A stretch of DNA of 64,000 nt from Amoebophrya sp. A120 (Eukaryota > Sar > Dinophyceae > Syndiniales > Amoebophryaceae), in assembly GCA_905178155.1 (NCBI GenBank), contig CAJINV010000010.1, positions 361,866-425,865 on the forward strand, given 5' to 3'. A program made the position numbers and the translations under genes. The notes below the pieces were generated by a model. That model was not told where the DNA came from and searched no databases. It saw only the letters and a list, made by a program, of their open reading frames with translations. This document shows, piece after piece, positions 52,953 to 64,000 of this stretch. Each line of letters begins with the position of its first letter. Position 1 is the stretch's first letter.

Positions 52953-55900
52953 TCACGCTCCGACCACATTATATCCCATATCTTCGTGGTGCAACAGCAA
53001 GGTCCGTTCCGCCGACTTCTGACACTCGCTGGAAAAGACCCGTTGCTGCAGCGGCGCGACCGACTGGAGCATTTCTAACGGCGTGACCTATGAACTGCAA
53101 AAGCATCGCACTCGTATACATGCATTACGAATTTCCTCAGCATGAGAAATAAAATTTGTAATGCAGATTTACCTTAAAAAGAAGATTTCTATATGCGTGA
53201 TTGCAATACGAGTACGATACTTTTGCAAAGCATATGACCCCGTGGTCCGCCATTTTTACCGCGTCCTGCTGAAACTCCTCCTTCTTGGACCGAATCTCCT
53301 GAATCTTGCCCTGCCACTCCTGGACCTTGGCGCTGATAGTGTGTGTGTTTTTTTTTTTCGAATTCACAGAACACGCGATGGCATTTTTTTACGCATGAGA
53401 ATTTCCTACTCTTTCATCCGTTTCCATTCATGAAAAGCAAGAAGCGCATGACAAGCTGCTGTTCTTCTTAACTTTTATACATGATCGCCCGCAGCTTGTC
53501 CGACTCTTGATTCGTTTTTTCCAGTTTCGCGCGGCTCTCTTCGAAAACTTGGTCGGCGTGCTTCTGCTCTTGGTCGATTTGCGCCAAGGATTCTTCGATG
53601 CGCAGTTGCTGTTTTTTTGTTTTTTCTCAAGAATGAAAGAGGCCGGGGGCGAAAAAGAATGCAAGAAGATTGAGATTCAGAATAGACATCCCTAAAAGAA
53701 ACAAAACGCTTTGCTCTGCATTCCATTTTTCACACCAAAGAAGAAGAACAACATCCAAAATTTGAATTCCTATACCGTAGCCGCAATTTGTTCCAGTTTG
53801 TCGTTATTCCTTGCGATACTGCGCTGGGCCTCGAAAAACCGTGCCTCGCTGGCTTTCGTCTCCTCCTGGTATTTCTCGATATCCGCTTTGGCCCTGATAA
53901 TGTCGTTTTTCGTATTGAAGTTTCTGTTTCTTGCAGTGCGAATCGCGCTGCGCATCAGAAATTTCTCTTACATGCATTTGGTTGCCAAGAATCAAGATCA
54001 TTCGTAAGAATCACTACACCAAACCAAATCCTGTACTGTTTCGTCTGCTGAATGACCGTCGCGGTTTCCTGCTCCAGCGTCTGCTTTTCGTTTTGCAGCT
54101 TGGACGCTTCAAGTTTCAAGTCGTTGTACTGCTTTTTCTATGCATTGCAAAAGCACCGCACTCGCTCGCACCAATTGCAGATATGCATGACAAATCTCTT
54201 TTCCAAGCTAAATCAGCATGACAGATTCCATTTCTTGTCATGCTGAGCTAATTTGTATTGCAATTACTACTAGCACAATACTTTTGCATATGCATATTTC
54301 CGTCATGTTCAGCTTCTGTTTGATCCCGTTATACGTGTCTTCCAGCGATTTGTACAAGGCGTTCTTGTATGCATTGCAAATGTCTCTGGGTCTGGAAGAT
54401 GAATGTAAGTTTGTCATACTTGGCTGCCATGACTCGCAAATCTGTCATGCGCATCGCCCCATTTTGACTTTTCTGTCAAGTAGAAACGCTGTCTGTGATG
54501 CAATATAGCCAACACACAGCTGCAAGTCAGAAGCTTGTCATGCTGGACTGCCAAATGCACACGAGGTCTCACGATTAACCAGCTCGCATTACAAGTTTCC
54601 AGACCAAGACATATTTGTAGTTGATATCTTGTTCTTCAAATGCTCGTTGTAGATGCCCTGGTGATGATCAATCTTCGACCGCCACTCCTTCGTCTGCTCT
54701 TTTTGCTGTTTTTTCAGCTCCTCCTCTTCCTTCAACAACCTTTCCCGCTTTTCCCGCGCCGGTTGGATTTCCTCCTTTTCCAATCGCAATTTTTCTTTCT
54801 CCATCTTCTCCGCGTTGATGGCATCCTGTTCCTTCAAATCCTTCTGCACCTGCTTGTGCCTCCTCAGAAACCGCTCGTGCTTCTCCGTTTCTTTCTCTAT
54901 GGAACTGTCAGAATCGAAATTGACACAGCTGAAATGATTTGCCATGCATAAAATGAATGCCAGTCGGAAGCCCACTTATCAAGCGGCGCATGACAAATTT
55001 TGGTGATGCCTAAAGCCAGTTTGTCATGCTGTTTGGGCAAAGACGAATGATTTTCTTATGCTACTTTAGCAGCTCAAGCTCTAACCCCAAACAGGCTTAC
55101 AATCGGCCTCCCTTGCCTGCTCTGCGACACATGTATTTCGCGCTATGCATTTTATGCCTCGCAATTTATTTCAACTTTGGCGATTTCAAACCTGACGCTT
55201 CCATATTCTCAAAATGCTCCTTAATCTGCTTCTCCTCCTCGGCTACCTTCAATTTTTTCTCGTTCAGCTTTTTGATCTCCTCATCCAAGATCGGAATACG
55301 CCGGGTTTCCAATTCCTCGTGTTCGTGCGCTAGTTGGTGGATATGCATTGCAAAAGAAACGCACTAGTATAAACTGCAATACAAATTGAAATTGGCTCAG
55401 CATTACTAAATTAAATTTGTAATGCGGATTTGCATTAGGAACGAGATTTGTAATGCATAAATGCAATTAGTACGAGCGCGATACTTTTGCACAGGATAGT
55501 GGATCTCCTTCGACAAGTTCGTCGCCTGGTTGCGCAGAAGTTGCTCCTCCTCCAAATGATTTCCCTGTAATTTCGCGTGCATGGCCTGCTGCTCGAACTC
55601 CTGCAAGTCCTTCTGCGATTTCAAATTCCGGCTTGACGGGTGGTAGTTGTGGTTCTGACTTCCGTATCAAATGTAAAAATGTCTGGGTCTGGAAGGATGC
55701 AAGGTTTGTCATGCACATTTCGCATGAGTCCTGATGTCTGTGATGCATGCCCTAGCGTCACAGATTATGTGAGGGCTTTCTGATGCCTAGACCGCATGGG
55801 AAATGCCCTCTCGAAATGGCAAAAACTGGACCTCTTCTGCTGCTCATGCAATACAAATTTTTTTAGAATCCAAAAACAGCATCACAAGTTGCATTCTTCC

Positions 55901-57657
55901 AGACCCAGACATTTTTACAATCCATATTCCGTGTAAGCGGGAAGTGGAAGCGGAAGTCGTGGACGGGTGGGCTTGGGTCCGGTGTTGACCACCTGAGGTG
56001 ATGTTACTTGTGGGGTGATTGAAGTGCAGAACAACAGGTCATATACACAAATTCAGACTCAACGGCGCTCGATAAAGTATCTACATGTACATACACTGCC
56101 GACGTGTTGCTGTTCTTTTTACTACTTCTCGACCAACTACGTGCTTACCTCCTTGTCCTTGCCCCCTTGCAGCTGCCACCCCTCCCGACGATGCTCCGGA
56201 AGCGGAAGACCCCTGCAGCGTCGGGCTGCCGCGACGAGAGTCACCAGCGAGATGGCTCGGCTGTTGCTGCTTTTGGGTAGAAGAAGTACCAGTTGCGCCG
56301 CCACCTCCTGCTCCCGCGTTCTTATTCGCCGGACGGGAAGAGGAGCTCGCCTGACTGGTGCCGGTTAAAGGATGCTGATGTTGTCCGTTGTTCATCCCTC
56401 CTCCACGAGTGGTTGATGGACTGGTTTTACTGTACGGCCCTGGATTGTTGTTCCTAGTAGCCCCGCCACCACCATGGTTCCTCGCTGATGCAGTGGCTGC
56501 TCCTGGTTTAGCACTATTTCCGTGTTGATCCCGCGACGACGGAGCGATTTCCTTGCTCGATGAGCTGGGCGCGGGAAAGCGTGGCTTGTTCGCGGTCGGC
56601 GCGGGGCCGTTCTGCGTCTCAACACCGGAAGATAATTGATGCTGGTGTTGATGCGCGCGACTGCTGGAAGATGATGAGCTAGAAGGTGGACTCCTGTTTG
56701 AATTTCCCATGTTGCCCTGCTGCCTGTTGCTGGTGTTGTGTCCACCTCCCATGGTAGTACTGGCCTGTTGCTGCGGCGACCGACTGCTCTGGGACGAGAT
56801 GACCGCGACCTCAGCGGTCTGGGAAAGTGGTTGGTTTGTTAACGGGTGGTTCGCCACGCCATTCGGATTCATTACAGCTCCCATATTACTACTTCCCATC
56901 ATCGTCCCATTTTGCATCTGAAACTGCGGTGTGGGGCCGCTGTGGCTCAGCGGAGAGGACATGTTGCCGCCGGCCCCGAGACGAAAGTTGAAGCCGCTTA
57001 GGCCGATTTTGAGACGCGACTGTAGATAATTTGTGTTCAACAAAACTTATGGTTGAACAATAAGACATGGGAAGTGGAGTACGTATTGTTCGCATCAGAA
57101 TTCATTGATCAGGCAAAATGAGAACTACTTCATGCAAGCTGTACGGGTGCATGTGCAAGGTCAAAATCATTCTACCTGGCTCATCTCCCGCGTGGTCCCC
57201 ATCTGATCCGTGTTTGTATCCTGTGCAAAAGTATCGCACTCGCACTAATTGCTTTTATGCATTATTAAGGGAAATCTGTATTATAAATTTAATCTGTAAT
57301 GCTGAGCTAATTTGTATTGCAATTTATAATAGTACGATGCTTTTGCAGTTCATAGTTTGTCGAGCCGTGCAAGACCGGATTTGTCTCTACACGCTGCATC
57401 TGATTGGTTGTCGACCCCAGGTGCTGACAGCTCCCAGGCCGGGAAAACAGCTGCGGAGGGCGGAGTTGCTGTTTTTGATAGATTTAATTTTCTTTCTTGA
57501 TTTACGCTTACGCCTTGTAGCTTTGATCAAAAGCAGAGATCGTAGATGATAAAATTGTTCGCTCAGGATCACAACACCATGAAAAACCTACATGCAAAAA
57601 ATAAATAAAAATAACTACCAACCCACTCCCCGGTTGCGCGGCACGTGGAGGGAACAT
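52953..57657 (-). CDS. coiled-coil protein with Gln/Ser/Asn-rich N-terminus, 783 aa
   Basis: Exons 57657-57619, 57468-57360, 57216-57176, 57019-56149, 55992-55932, 55664-55504, 55341-55211, 54897-54632, 54367-54302, 54138-54037, 53923-53776, 53608-53481, 53332-53240 and 53088-52953 (2,352 nt): six GT-AG introns and seven introners. Start MFPPRAAQPGSG. Residues ~60-350 are disordered (HQHQHQ, SSSSSSSS, GGGG). From ~390 to the end it is nearly continuous charged coiled coil: QKDLQEFEQQAMHAKLQGNH, HQLAHEHEELETRRIPILDE, EKEKLRLEKEEIQPAREKRE, KALYKSLEDTY-like NALYKSLEDTYNGIKQKLNM, KADIEKYQEETKASEARFFE, QLRIEESLAQIDQEQKHADQ, AKVQEWQGKIQEIRSKKEEF. It ends HHEDMGYNVVGA at TGA 52953. A structural, vesicle-tether or flagellar/cytoskeletal part is likely; no family recognised. 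A heptad phase is kept across every introner junction, which supports the joins. Confidence 0.85.
53089..53234. mobile_element. introner, family B
   Basis: 146 bp; right end GCAAAGCATA. Perfect TSD tgacc (53084-53088, 53235-53239). Removal joins MADHGV to TPLEMLQS. Confidence 0.92.
54139..54296. mobile_element. introner, family B
   Basis: 158 bp with doubled GCATATGCATA at the right end. TSD ttttc (54134-54138) and tttcc (54297-54301). Removal joins QKLNMT to (E/K)KQYNDLKLEA depending on which TSD base is kept. Confidence 0.85.
54368..54626. mobile_element. introner, family A
   Basis: 259 bp. Perfect TSD tcttg (54363-54367, 54627-54631). Removal joins NEHLKN to KNALYKSLE. Confidence 0.92.
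54898..55205. mobile_element. introner, family D
   Basis: 308 bp; TATGGAACTGTCAG..GAAATTGACA on the left, TTTCAAACCTGACGCTTCCATA on the right. Perfect TSD ttctc (54893-54897, 55206-55210). Removal joins IKEHFE to KETEKHER. Sister copy 46824-47130. Confidence 0.92.
55342..55498 (-). mobile_element. introner, family B
   Basis: 157 bp. Perfect TSD gtgga (55337-55341, 55499-55503). Removal joins NLSKEI to HQLAHEHEE. Confidence 0.92.
55665..55926. mobile_element. introner, family A
   Basis: 262 bp. Perfect TSD ttccg (55660-55664, 55927-55931). Removal joins TSRLHG to SQNHNYHP and selects the coiled-coil frame out of two open ones. Same interior sub-family as 12835-13096. Confidence 0.92.
57217..57354 (+). 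mobile_element. introner, family B
   Basis: 138 bp. Perfect TSD gtttg (57212-57216, 57355-57359). Removal joins VLHGST to NTDQMGTT. Confidence 0.92.
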
Positions 57658-58207
57658 TTGCGCTGACCACACGCAGGAAAAATGTCAGCGAAAGTAATTC
57701 CAAGAACCGCTTACAATTGTGATGGATGTTCCTCTTCAGCTCGAGAAGTCGGACTGAGAGGATGGTACTCTCGGTGGATGGGAAGTATCTAGATCAAGAT
57801 CTTTACAAAAAACCGTTTACCGTTAAGGTAGTTCTCTATCGATTTGACGGCGGTTTCTTTTTGTGAAGAACCAACACGCCCGCCACAGGTGTACAAGTTG
57901 AAGTTCACCAGCGGGACACAATGCGACATTCTCTTCGACAAAATCAAACGAGCGCGAGATCTCGCCCTCGTTTGCGCACAACTAGACACTTTCTTGAGCT
58001 CCAAGCAACACAACTCTAGTCTACTAGGTCGACGAGACGAGCGAACGAGCGATGGATGGCAGGGATTATTGATTTATTTGATCCACACATACTGACACTA
58101 GCACTACGTCTTTCGTGCAGAAGCCTTTTCCTCACTCGGAAGAGGTCAACCGATAATACGCCATTAGTTTTGCTGTGTCTGCAGGCGTGAAGGCTGGCTG
58201 GAAAGTT
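57658..58207. other. intergenic region
   Basis: No supported gene. A minus-strand frame ending near 57,790 (CGGRVGSSQKETAVKSIENY LN, then a GTAAAC donor-like site) might be part of an exon, but nothing links it to a neighbour. Confidence 0.45.
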
Positions 58208-59163
58208 CTAGGAATTTCGGAAATACAGAAGCTCTACTTCCTTAGAGGCTACCGGAACAAGGAGTTGAAGTACTGCTCTCAAGAGGCTACAACAAACCAA
58301 AACCATTTTGGTGTCTCTTCTCCTCAATCTCACAGCAGAAACAACTGCCTTCAGAACGAACACCCCGCCGCTCCTGGAAAAAGCCAACGCAGTTACACTT
58401 GCAGCAAATGAAGTAGATGGTACTTACTTGTCGACGTAAACCAAATCTTCTGACATTTTTTCGTTGTCATTTCTGTACAGTGGCGGGTTAATGCTGTAAT
58501 ACCATCTCAATTGTCCATCATGTTGACGTCCTCTCTTGTTGTATAAAGCGTTTGATAGTACCCCGTCGGCCAAGCCGTCCGGAAAGGTGTACAGAAACAA
58601 TTTCCTTCTAGCGCCAAAAGCAAAACGGTTGCCGCGTTTTGCATCTTTCACTGTGGTCTCCTGTTTGAAACCTGCTCAACATACCAATCGTGCACAAAAC
58701 TATCCACCTCTAGTTTCTAAAAATCAATCATGCTCGGTAATCAAATCGTAAAAAAGGGCCTCGGTTCGGATAAAAAACAAGTTTGTTATCATGCAGCATG
58801 GTAGTTCTGCATGATAGGGATATATGAAATTGCTCGTTGACATTTGTTGACAAATCGTAAATTGGTCATGAGAACTTCTACCCATATTAAAGTCGTGCTG
58901 AGAGGTAGTTCTCTCTTCCAAGTTTCAAAATTTGCGCCTCTACTTCTGCGTAAAAATCTTTCTCAATTATACAAGTTTGTTGAACAATTTTCATCACAAG
59001 CAAAAGGCGTACAAGAGTGTGTGTTTTTGGTCAAGAAGATGCGAAAAAAAAGGCTTAACTAAAATAGAGACAACTTTGCCTCAACATAATTCAGTAGCTC
59101 GCTATACCTGCGCCATAAGTTCTTGCATTTGATCGATCTGTTTTTGACTTTTTGGCACGGGTA
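58208..59163 (-). CDS. exons of an unknown protein (5' end not found)
   Basis: Three exons fit together in frame: 59163-59108 (ends ..QKQIDQMQELMAQ, then GTATAG), 58660-58428 (after CAAACAG; ETTVKDAKRGNRFAFGARRK, LFLYTFPDGLADGVLSNALY.., ..RWYYSINPPLYRNDNEKM.., then GTAAGT) and 58373-58208 (after TTTTCCAG; SGGVFVLKAVVSAVRLRRRD.., ..VASKEVELLYFRNS and TAG). Donors, acceptors and phases agree, and the direction matches the other genes. The first intron, 447 nt, is longer than the others. Upstream exons were not located. No domain recognised; the middle part is basic with aromatic residues. Confidence 0.42.
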
Positions 59164-59173
59164 CTATGCAAGG

Positions 59174-59557
59174 CTACTGTGAAAATGATATATGTAGAGT
59201 TTTGACGAGTTGCGATGAGATAGAAACGTATCTTGCAGCTTCCGAAAGTGGCATACAGGTGGAAAAAAAGGTTGCAAAGCGCGACGCTTCAACGATATCG
59301 TATAGGTGGTCATGTGAGTGGTGCATGAATAAAGTGATGAAAGCATGCCGGATTTCTGTCCCGAGTTCTCTTTTCTGTACAGTTTCAAGCTTTAGAAATA
59401 GACCATTGCAGATCGGTGTAAGTAATCGAATGAGCTGGACGACCTTCGAGAGGAAGTCACAAAACTCATTTTGATATACAACATGCGATCTTTGTATCAC
59501 CCAACATCCCGTTGCGTTGGCCCTGATCCAGACATAATGTATATAAAATTGCAACAT
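59174..59557 (-). other. open frame of uncertain status
   Basis: 127 codons, somewhat protein-like (NEFCDFLSKVVQLIRLLTPI, RHAFITLFMHHSHDHLYDIV), on the strand used by all genes and just upstream of the exon at 59163. It could belong to the same unknown gene, but I found no splice signals that connect them. The rest of 59,558-60,206 holds nothing recognisable. Confidence 0.25.
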
Positions 59558-60206
59558 TTAGGGCTGAAAAAAATGATCTCCGGCAACCACAACCAAATTG
59601 CAACTTTACAAAATTGTTTCGCTATACTTTCGTCCAGATAATAGCACAATTATACAAATGCCGTAAAATGATCCGCAAAAGCAGAGTCGCAACTCTTTTG
59701 AAGCTAATCCCGATGGAGCTTCTGTCCTGCCTTGTTGTACAAACTACGCGTTTCGTCGACGTATTTTTTGCAAGAATACTATCACTGCGACAGAAAATTC
59801 AGTAGTTGTGAAACAGAATCCTATAAACATACCCTCGCCTGATAGACACGTGGAAAAATGACAAATGATTTGCTCTACCTCATACTGAAAACATCAAGCC
59901 TCGACCAGATTCGTACGAATCTGCACGACCATCTGGTGTGACGAGGCTAATATTATGCAACTTCTGACTGTTCATTTGGTACCTATTCTCTATGAACAAA
60001 ACTAAAACAATCTTGTGTGGACTACATAAGCCTGCATGAGCAAGGTATACTTGATTTCATGTTCATCAAGTAACCTTGCCATGCTCGGGTCTTGACACAC
60101 ACACGCTTCTCTTATGTGGAAAACGAAAAAAAAATGAAATAATGTGTACTAAAAAAATCTGGGTGCTGCAAATACTCGGGGGGAAAAAAAAAAGAAGGTG
60201 CGGTCT

Positions 60207-61869
60207 TTACAACAAACTCAAGGTTTGCTCCTTCACGATCCGCATCTCCTGCCCCGCATCGACCTGTGTTGAAGATGAAGACGTGTTGCTGTTACTAGAC
60301 TCTTGCATGACAAACAAGCTCCTGCATCTGGATACGCTTGCGCATGCCTATCCCTATGCGCAGTTCTGCATTAGAAAAAAAAACGTGTGTAGTTTCAGCA
60401 TCTGCCTATACCCTGAATGAGATTCCCTTCGGCTTGTAGTGCAAAAGAACCGGCGCGGTCTCCTTGTGGTAGGCCTGCAACCGCTTCGGCAAGGCGGCCT
60501 TTGTATCATCGGGGCGCTGGTACAGCGGCTCACCTAAATTTGTTGACAGAAAACTTCTCCTGCAAATCAAGCGGCGTATTCTGGCTTCGGTTATTTCTTG
60601 GTGCTATGCACGACAAGCTGCAATTTTTGTTGCTGTGCATATACAAACCTATTCGATAGTACCCGTTTCATCGTCCCTCATTGTTGTTGGCGACGCTTCA
60701 TGCGCCTTCCTTCCCACGAAGCACTTTGGTGATGATATCCACTCCGAAAGCTGGGCAGTTTCTTGCAATGCTGGATTCTACTTCGCAAGAGTGAGAGCTA
60801 GTTTGTCATGCAGAGGACAGGATTGCAGTTTGTCATGCATCGTTTCTCTCATGATTTAGTTTTTTCATACTCACATCAACATCACAAGAACCTCCTGCCC
60901 AACTTCAGGTCACCCCCATACGCGCGTAGGTGACGTGGTAGGACCGACCGGAAGCCTTGTGGATCCACCTACCGCAGATCCGCTCTTCGAGGACCTGAGA
61001 GGGGGAGTTTCATAAATTGACATAAAGAACATGCAGGCACATGCATCACTAATCAACGCGATCATGCGCGATTATGCATGAAAAAAACAGCATAACCTGC
61101 ATTTTTAAGGCTGTTCTTGTACTGTAAATATCACAGAAGTACCGAGTCCGCGACATCCAGCTGGATGATTTTCGTCACCGCCTCTCCCTTTTGCGACAGC
61201 ATGTCGTCCAACTGTTTTGCCTGCTCTACTGTTCGTGGAAACCCGTCGAGAAGAAACCCGTTCTGGCAGTCCGGCTCGAGGATTCGCTCCCGAATAATAC
61301 CGACGACGATGTCGTCGGACACTAAGCCGCCGGCGTCCATGATGGCTTTGGCCCTGAGGCGTTTTCGATATCATGCGATGATATTTTAAAACTTGTGGTA
61401 GTTTTGGAATTGCGCAAGAGCAGCCCATTTGCTGTTCGCCGAAAAAACGCACGTTGTCATGCACCGTCGGAACGAATAAATTAATAGTAAAATACTTCTT
61501 TCCTGTTTCCGTTCCCTTTGCGACCGCGGCACGGAGCATGTCTCCGGTTGAAAGTTGGACGATGTTAAGCTTCAACTCGATTGCTGGACTCACGGACCTT
61601 GGGTTTGATGCAACACAAATCTTCATCTTTTGTTTTCATCAATTTGTTCATCTCGTCGCATTATATCTCGTCGTTTTATCACTCTGCATGTGCACCAGCA
61701 TATGAGATCAGACAGAAGTAAAACTACTGAAAGCAACGACCCCATAATCCTCTTACCCTTTCCCTGCGCCTGGTGGTCCAAAGATGATCAGGATTGGTCT
61801 CTTCTTGGGTCCACACACGGATGAAGCCGCGGCCTTCAGGCCGTCAAAGCAAGAGGCACAGGAATCCAT
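60207..61869 (-). CDS. adk: adenylate kinase, 236 aa
   Basis: Catalyses ATP + AMP to 2 ADP. Exons 61869-61757, 61597-61496, 61353-61143, 60994-60922, 60695-60663, 60533-60412 and 60263-60207 (711 nt), all six introns GT-AG; no introner. P-loop GPPGAGKG (31-38) crosses intron 1. Then [58 protein letters not shown] domain [20 protein letters not shown] then [20 protein letters not shown], and the C-terminal helix. The long-LID form (GRSYH..DDxTGEPL) is that of eukaryotic AK2 and bacterial enzymes. The LID lacks the four-Cys zinc site. The 33-nt exon 60695-60663 supplies exactly the residues missing between LID and GEPL. MDSCASC at the start offers no clear transit peptide, so a cytosolic or intermembrane-space location is likely. 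Confidence 0.93.
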
Positions 61870-63185
61870 TCTGTAGTACTGTTTGGACAAATGGAAAATG
61901 ATAGAGAATTTCTGGATTGGTATGCTGTAGCACCCTCTTCTCTCTGACACAAAAACTTAACACACTCTTTCTTTTGCTAAATGAGGGTAATTTGACAAGG
62001 TTTGATAAGTATTCCATGTTGAAACGGAAGATTTTTGTGTTGCTTGTCGGCAGTCACTCACCTCTAAGTGTGGGTCGAGAGGAATCATCCGTAAGCTAAA
62101 CGCCACACAGGATGGCAGACACTCCAAGCAAAAAAGTGCGAGCGTTTATCGTGTAGTCCATCTTTAATCTTACCCCCGGTACTCTCACTCTCGAACCTTG
62201 AGATGGCCCCTTAATATTTTGTCCCCAACAACTAGGTAAAATGAAGAAAAAAGAAGACCCCAACGCAACAAGCAACCGACGTAGAAAGACTGACTAGATG
62301 GGAAACCGAAGATCCATAATTTGCAGTCGTCATTTCACTCAGGATTGTGAAAAAAGCCAAAACACGCGACGTCGTGAAGTACAAATCCTGCTACTCGATT
62401 GTAAGAACCCCCACCGATTTATTATTATAGACCGATCAAAATTTTTCTACTGGTGGATCAACATATTGATTCATAACCTGGACCAAACATCACACGGAAC
62501 TCAACACCGGGCAGGACTTCCAGAAGGGACGCTCTTGTGCCTAACTCTTCTTTTTGCTGTAACTGTAAGTACATTTATTCAACTCCAAATGCAGAGGCAC
62601 AAAACGCGAAGCGGCACGTCTAGTACTCTTTCGCTTTAATGTACATTTATAGCGTCGTCTTGATTCATCATACACGCACATCCTGTGGCGGTTCGGGTTC
62701 CGCTCTGAGTTTTTTAAGGTTTCTAAATAATTTTTCTCGCTTACGTTGTAGTGATACTGGTATTTTAAGTCGATTTTCTTCATTTGAAACAAAACGCAGG
62801 AGGGCCAGCCCAGATACAAACAACAGCTCAACAAGGTAGGTCATTGCGCACCAGCTTCTCTTGGTCCAACACACTGTACCTGCACTGGTCGGAGTGGTGT
62901 GCCAAACAAGGTCGCTATGCGTATGCGTATGAGGAACGCGAAGGTACACAGGGAAATTGAAAGTATTATAGGGGTGAAAATTTCTACTTACACTTAGATT
63001 TGGGATCTGGGTCTGGCTCGACGTAGTATACTATTTTTCTGCTTATTTCTGTCTTGATGTTGTTACTGCTAATTTCAATCAAGTTTATTTAGGCTTATCG
63101 TTCATTTCAATTTCGGTTTCCATAAAATCACTCAACTCTGTCGCCGTATCCACTTCGCTACCGCCTACTAGTACGAGCTCCATTA
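61870..63185. other. intergenic region with a possible small membrane ORF
   Basis: AT-rich. On the minus strand 62844-62668 encodes 58 residues (MTYLVELLFVSGLALLRFVS.., basic C-terminus ending PPQDVRV) with one possible membrane span. Nothing else supports it. The rest holds no recognisable feature. Confidence 0.4.
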
Positions 63186-64000
63186 TTACTTCTTCCCCCC
63201 GCCACTGCTACCCGCCGCTGCCGCCGGCGCCGCGACCGGTCTTTCCGGCTTTGGTGGTAACGGATCGCCCTGTTCCGCGGCGGTTTTTTCCAGCGCTTTG
63301 TATACCAACGCCGCTCGTGTCAATCCCCGCCACTTGCACTGGTCGTCCATCTTCATCATAGCCTTTTTGATCAGAAACTGCCCCCGGGTCTGCATGGTGC
63401 CCGAAGCGACTTTACAGAGGGCAGAGAGGGCCAGAAGGATGCATTGGAGATCCTGTTTTAAGAAAGACGTCGTCAATGATGAAAATGAAATAATAAAACT
63501 TTAACTTACACTACTTACTCTGCGGCGTGGGTCATGATACGCCCCCAGCTCGGCAAAAATCGATTTCTTACTTATCGCAAAAGCATCACGCATGATAAAC
63601 TCCTATCTTTAATTAAAGTTCCATACCTCTTCCGCCTTCGAAGAGTCTGGCACGACGAAGTCGAACGATCGATTTTTCTATGAAATGCAAAAGCATCGCA
63701 CTACCTAGTAGTATATATCGCATGACAAATTTCCTCAGCATGAGAAAGAAAACTTGTAAATGCGGATTTATCCTCAGAAAGAAATTTGTATTGCATGAAT
63801 GCGATTAGTACGAGTACGATACTTTTGCACAGGATATTTTCGTGTACATGCTGAAACACAGCCACGGCTTCAAACCCGGTTTTTCGCCCTTCGCCGGCAG
63901 CTTGAACAGCTTCTTCGACGCGACCACGTAAGCCCGGGAGGAAAACCCCCACTCGAAATGAATCACTTCCGCCAAATTCACCGTCATGGTTCCCCCCGTG
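63186..64000 (-). CDS. PH-like domain protein, 3' part (runs off the right edge)
   Basis: The frame is open to the window edge. Exons 64000-63842, 63678-63627, then an exon ending at 63519, and 63452-63186. The N-terminal visible part TVNLAEVIHFEWGFSSRAYV.., ..KPWLCFSMYTK and, after introner removal, NRSFDFVVPDSSKAEE resembles the last strands and the start of the C-terminal helix of a PH-type domain. Then come FAELGAYHDPRRR and a helical tail DLQCILLALSALCKVASGTM.., ending in Ala/Gly/Lys. The intron after KAEE starts GTATGG at 63626; its 3' end is either 24 or 60 nt on (both AG, both in frame). The intron 63453-63518 is 66 nt. Confidence 0.55.
63679..63836 (-). mobile_element. introner, family B
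   Basis: 158 bp. Perfect TSD ttttc (63674-63678, 63837-63841), the same target sequence as the copy at 6468-6612. Removal joins CFSMYTK to NRSFDFVV. Confidence 0.92.

Overview
The window looks like nuclear DNA of a dinoflagellate-type alveolate. The parasitic genus Amoebophrya (Syndiniales) is my best guess, because every gene I can support lies on the minus strand (unidirectional gene order), the genes carry two intron classes, and one class is made of transposon-like introner elements as I recall being reported from that genus. The organism call is inference; no rRNA or organelle marker is present.

The dominant feature is 42 complete introner elements (plus one cut or diverged copy near the left edge) lying inside protein-coding genes. 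Each starts TAT.. and ends ..ATA, has terminal inverted repeats (TIRs), is flanked by a 5-bp target-site duplication (TSD), encodes nothing, and must be removed together with exactly one TSD copy to keep the protein in frame. I define nine TIR families: A (CTGGGTCTGGAAG core, ~250-270 bp, 14 copies), B (GCAAAAGTATCGCACTCG core, ~135-165 bp, 18 copies), C (AAAAACGTCCCCACACCA, 2), D (TATGGATGTGTCAG, 2), E (TATGAGAGTGCACAACT, 2), F (CTCTCAAATGTTACA, 1), G (AGTGTTAACGTTAACG, 1), H (TATTACAATGAAGAATGCCC, 1) and I (GTAAATTTCC..GTACA, 1). Ordinary GT-AG introns (mostly 66-250 nt, often GTAT at the 5' end) occur in the same genes. Reassembling exons by hand gives totals divisible by three in all seven complete introner-bearing or heavily split genes (209, 2505, 316, 919, 764, 821 and 783 codons) and in adenylate kinase (236).

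Layout, left to right: GC-rich tandem repeats (1-1640); first exon of a secreted protein (to 2048); a degenerate calmodulin/myosin-light-chain-like gene (3426-7192), one introner of which has swollen to 2.45 kb by holding a GC-rich repeat block; an AT-hook low-complexity protein (8217-9053); a frameshifted small ORF (9505-9763); a ~2,505-residue PHD-SNF2-PHD-zinc-knuckle chromatin remodeller (10686-20088); a GT77-like glycosy-transferase (21859-23016); a 3.8-kb GC-rich repeat island; an unknown secreted or ER protein (26863-28236); an introner-riddled coiled-coil protein (28741-33211); a GC-rich island; two tandem VWA/Cache (alpha2delta-like) membrane receptors and a shortened third paralogue (35476-50260), all three ending in an NEPMIVV tail, with another GC-rich island between the first two; a fourth GC-rich island; a second coiled-coil gene (52953-57657); exons of an unknown gene (58208-59163); adenylate kinase (60207-61869); and the 3' part of a PH-like gene running off the right edge.

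Functionally there is no operon logic. The genes cover chromatin remodelling, nucleotide metabolism, glycosylation, calcium-binding-fold regulation and cell-surface sensing. The coherent systems are the receptor tandem array and the introner population.
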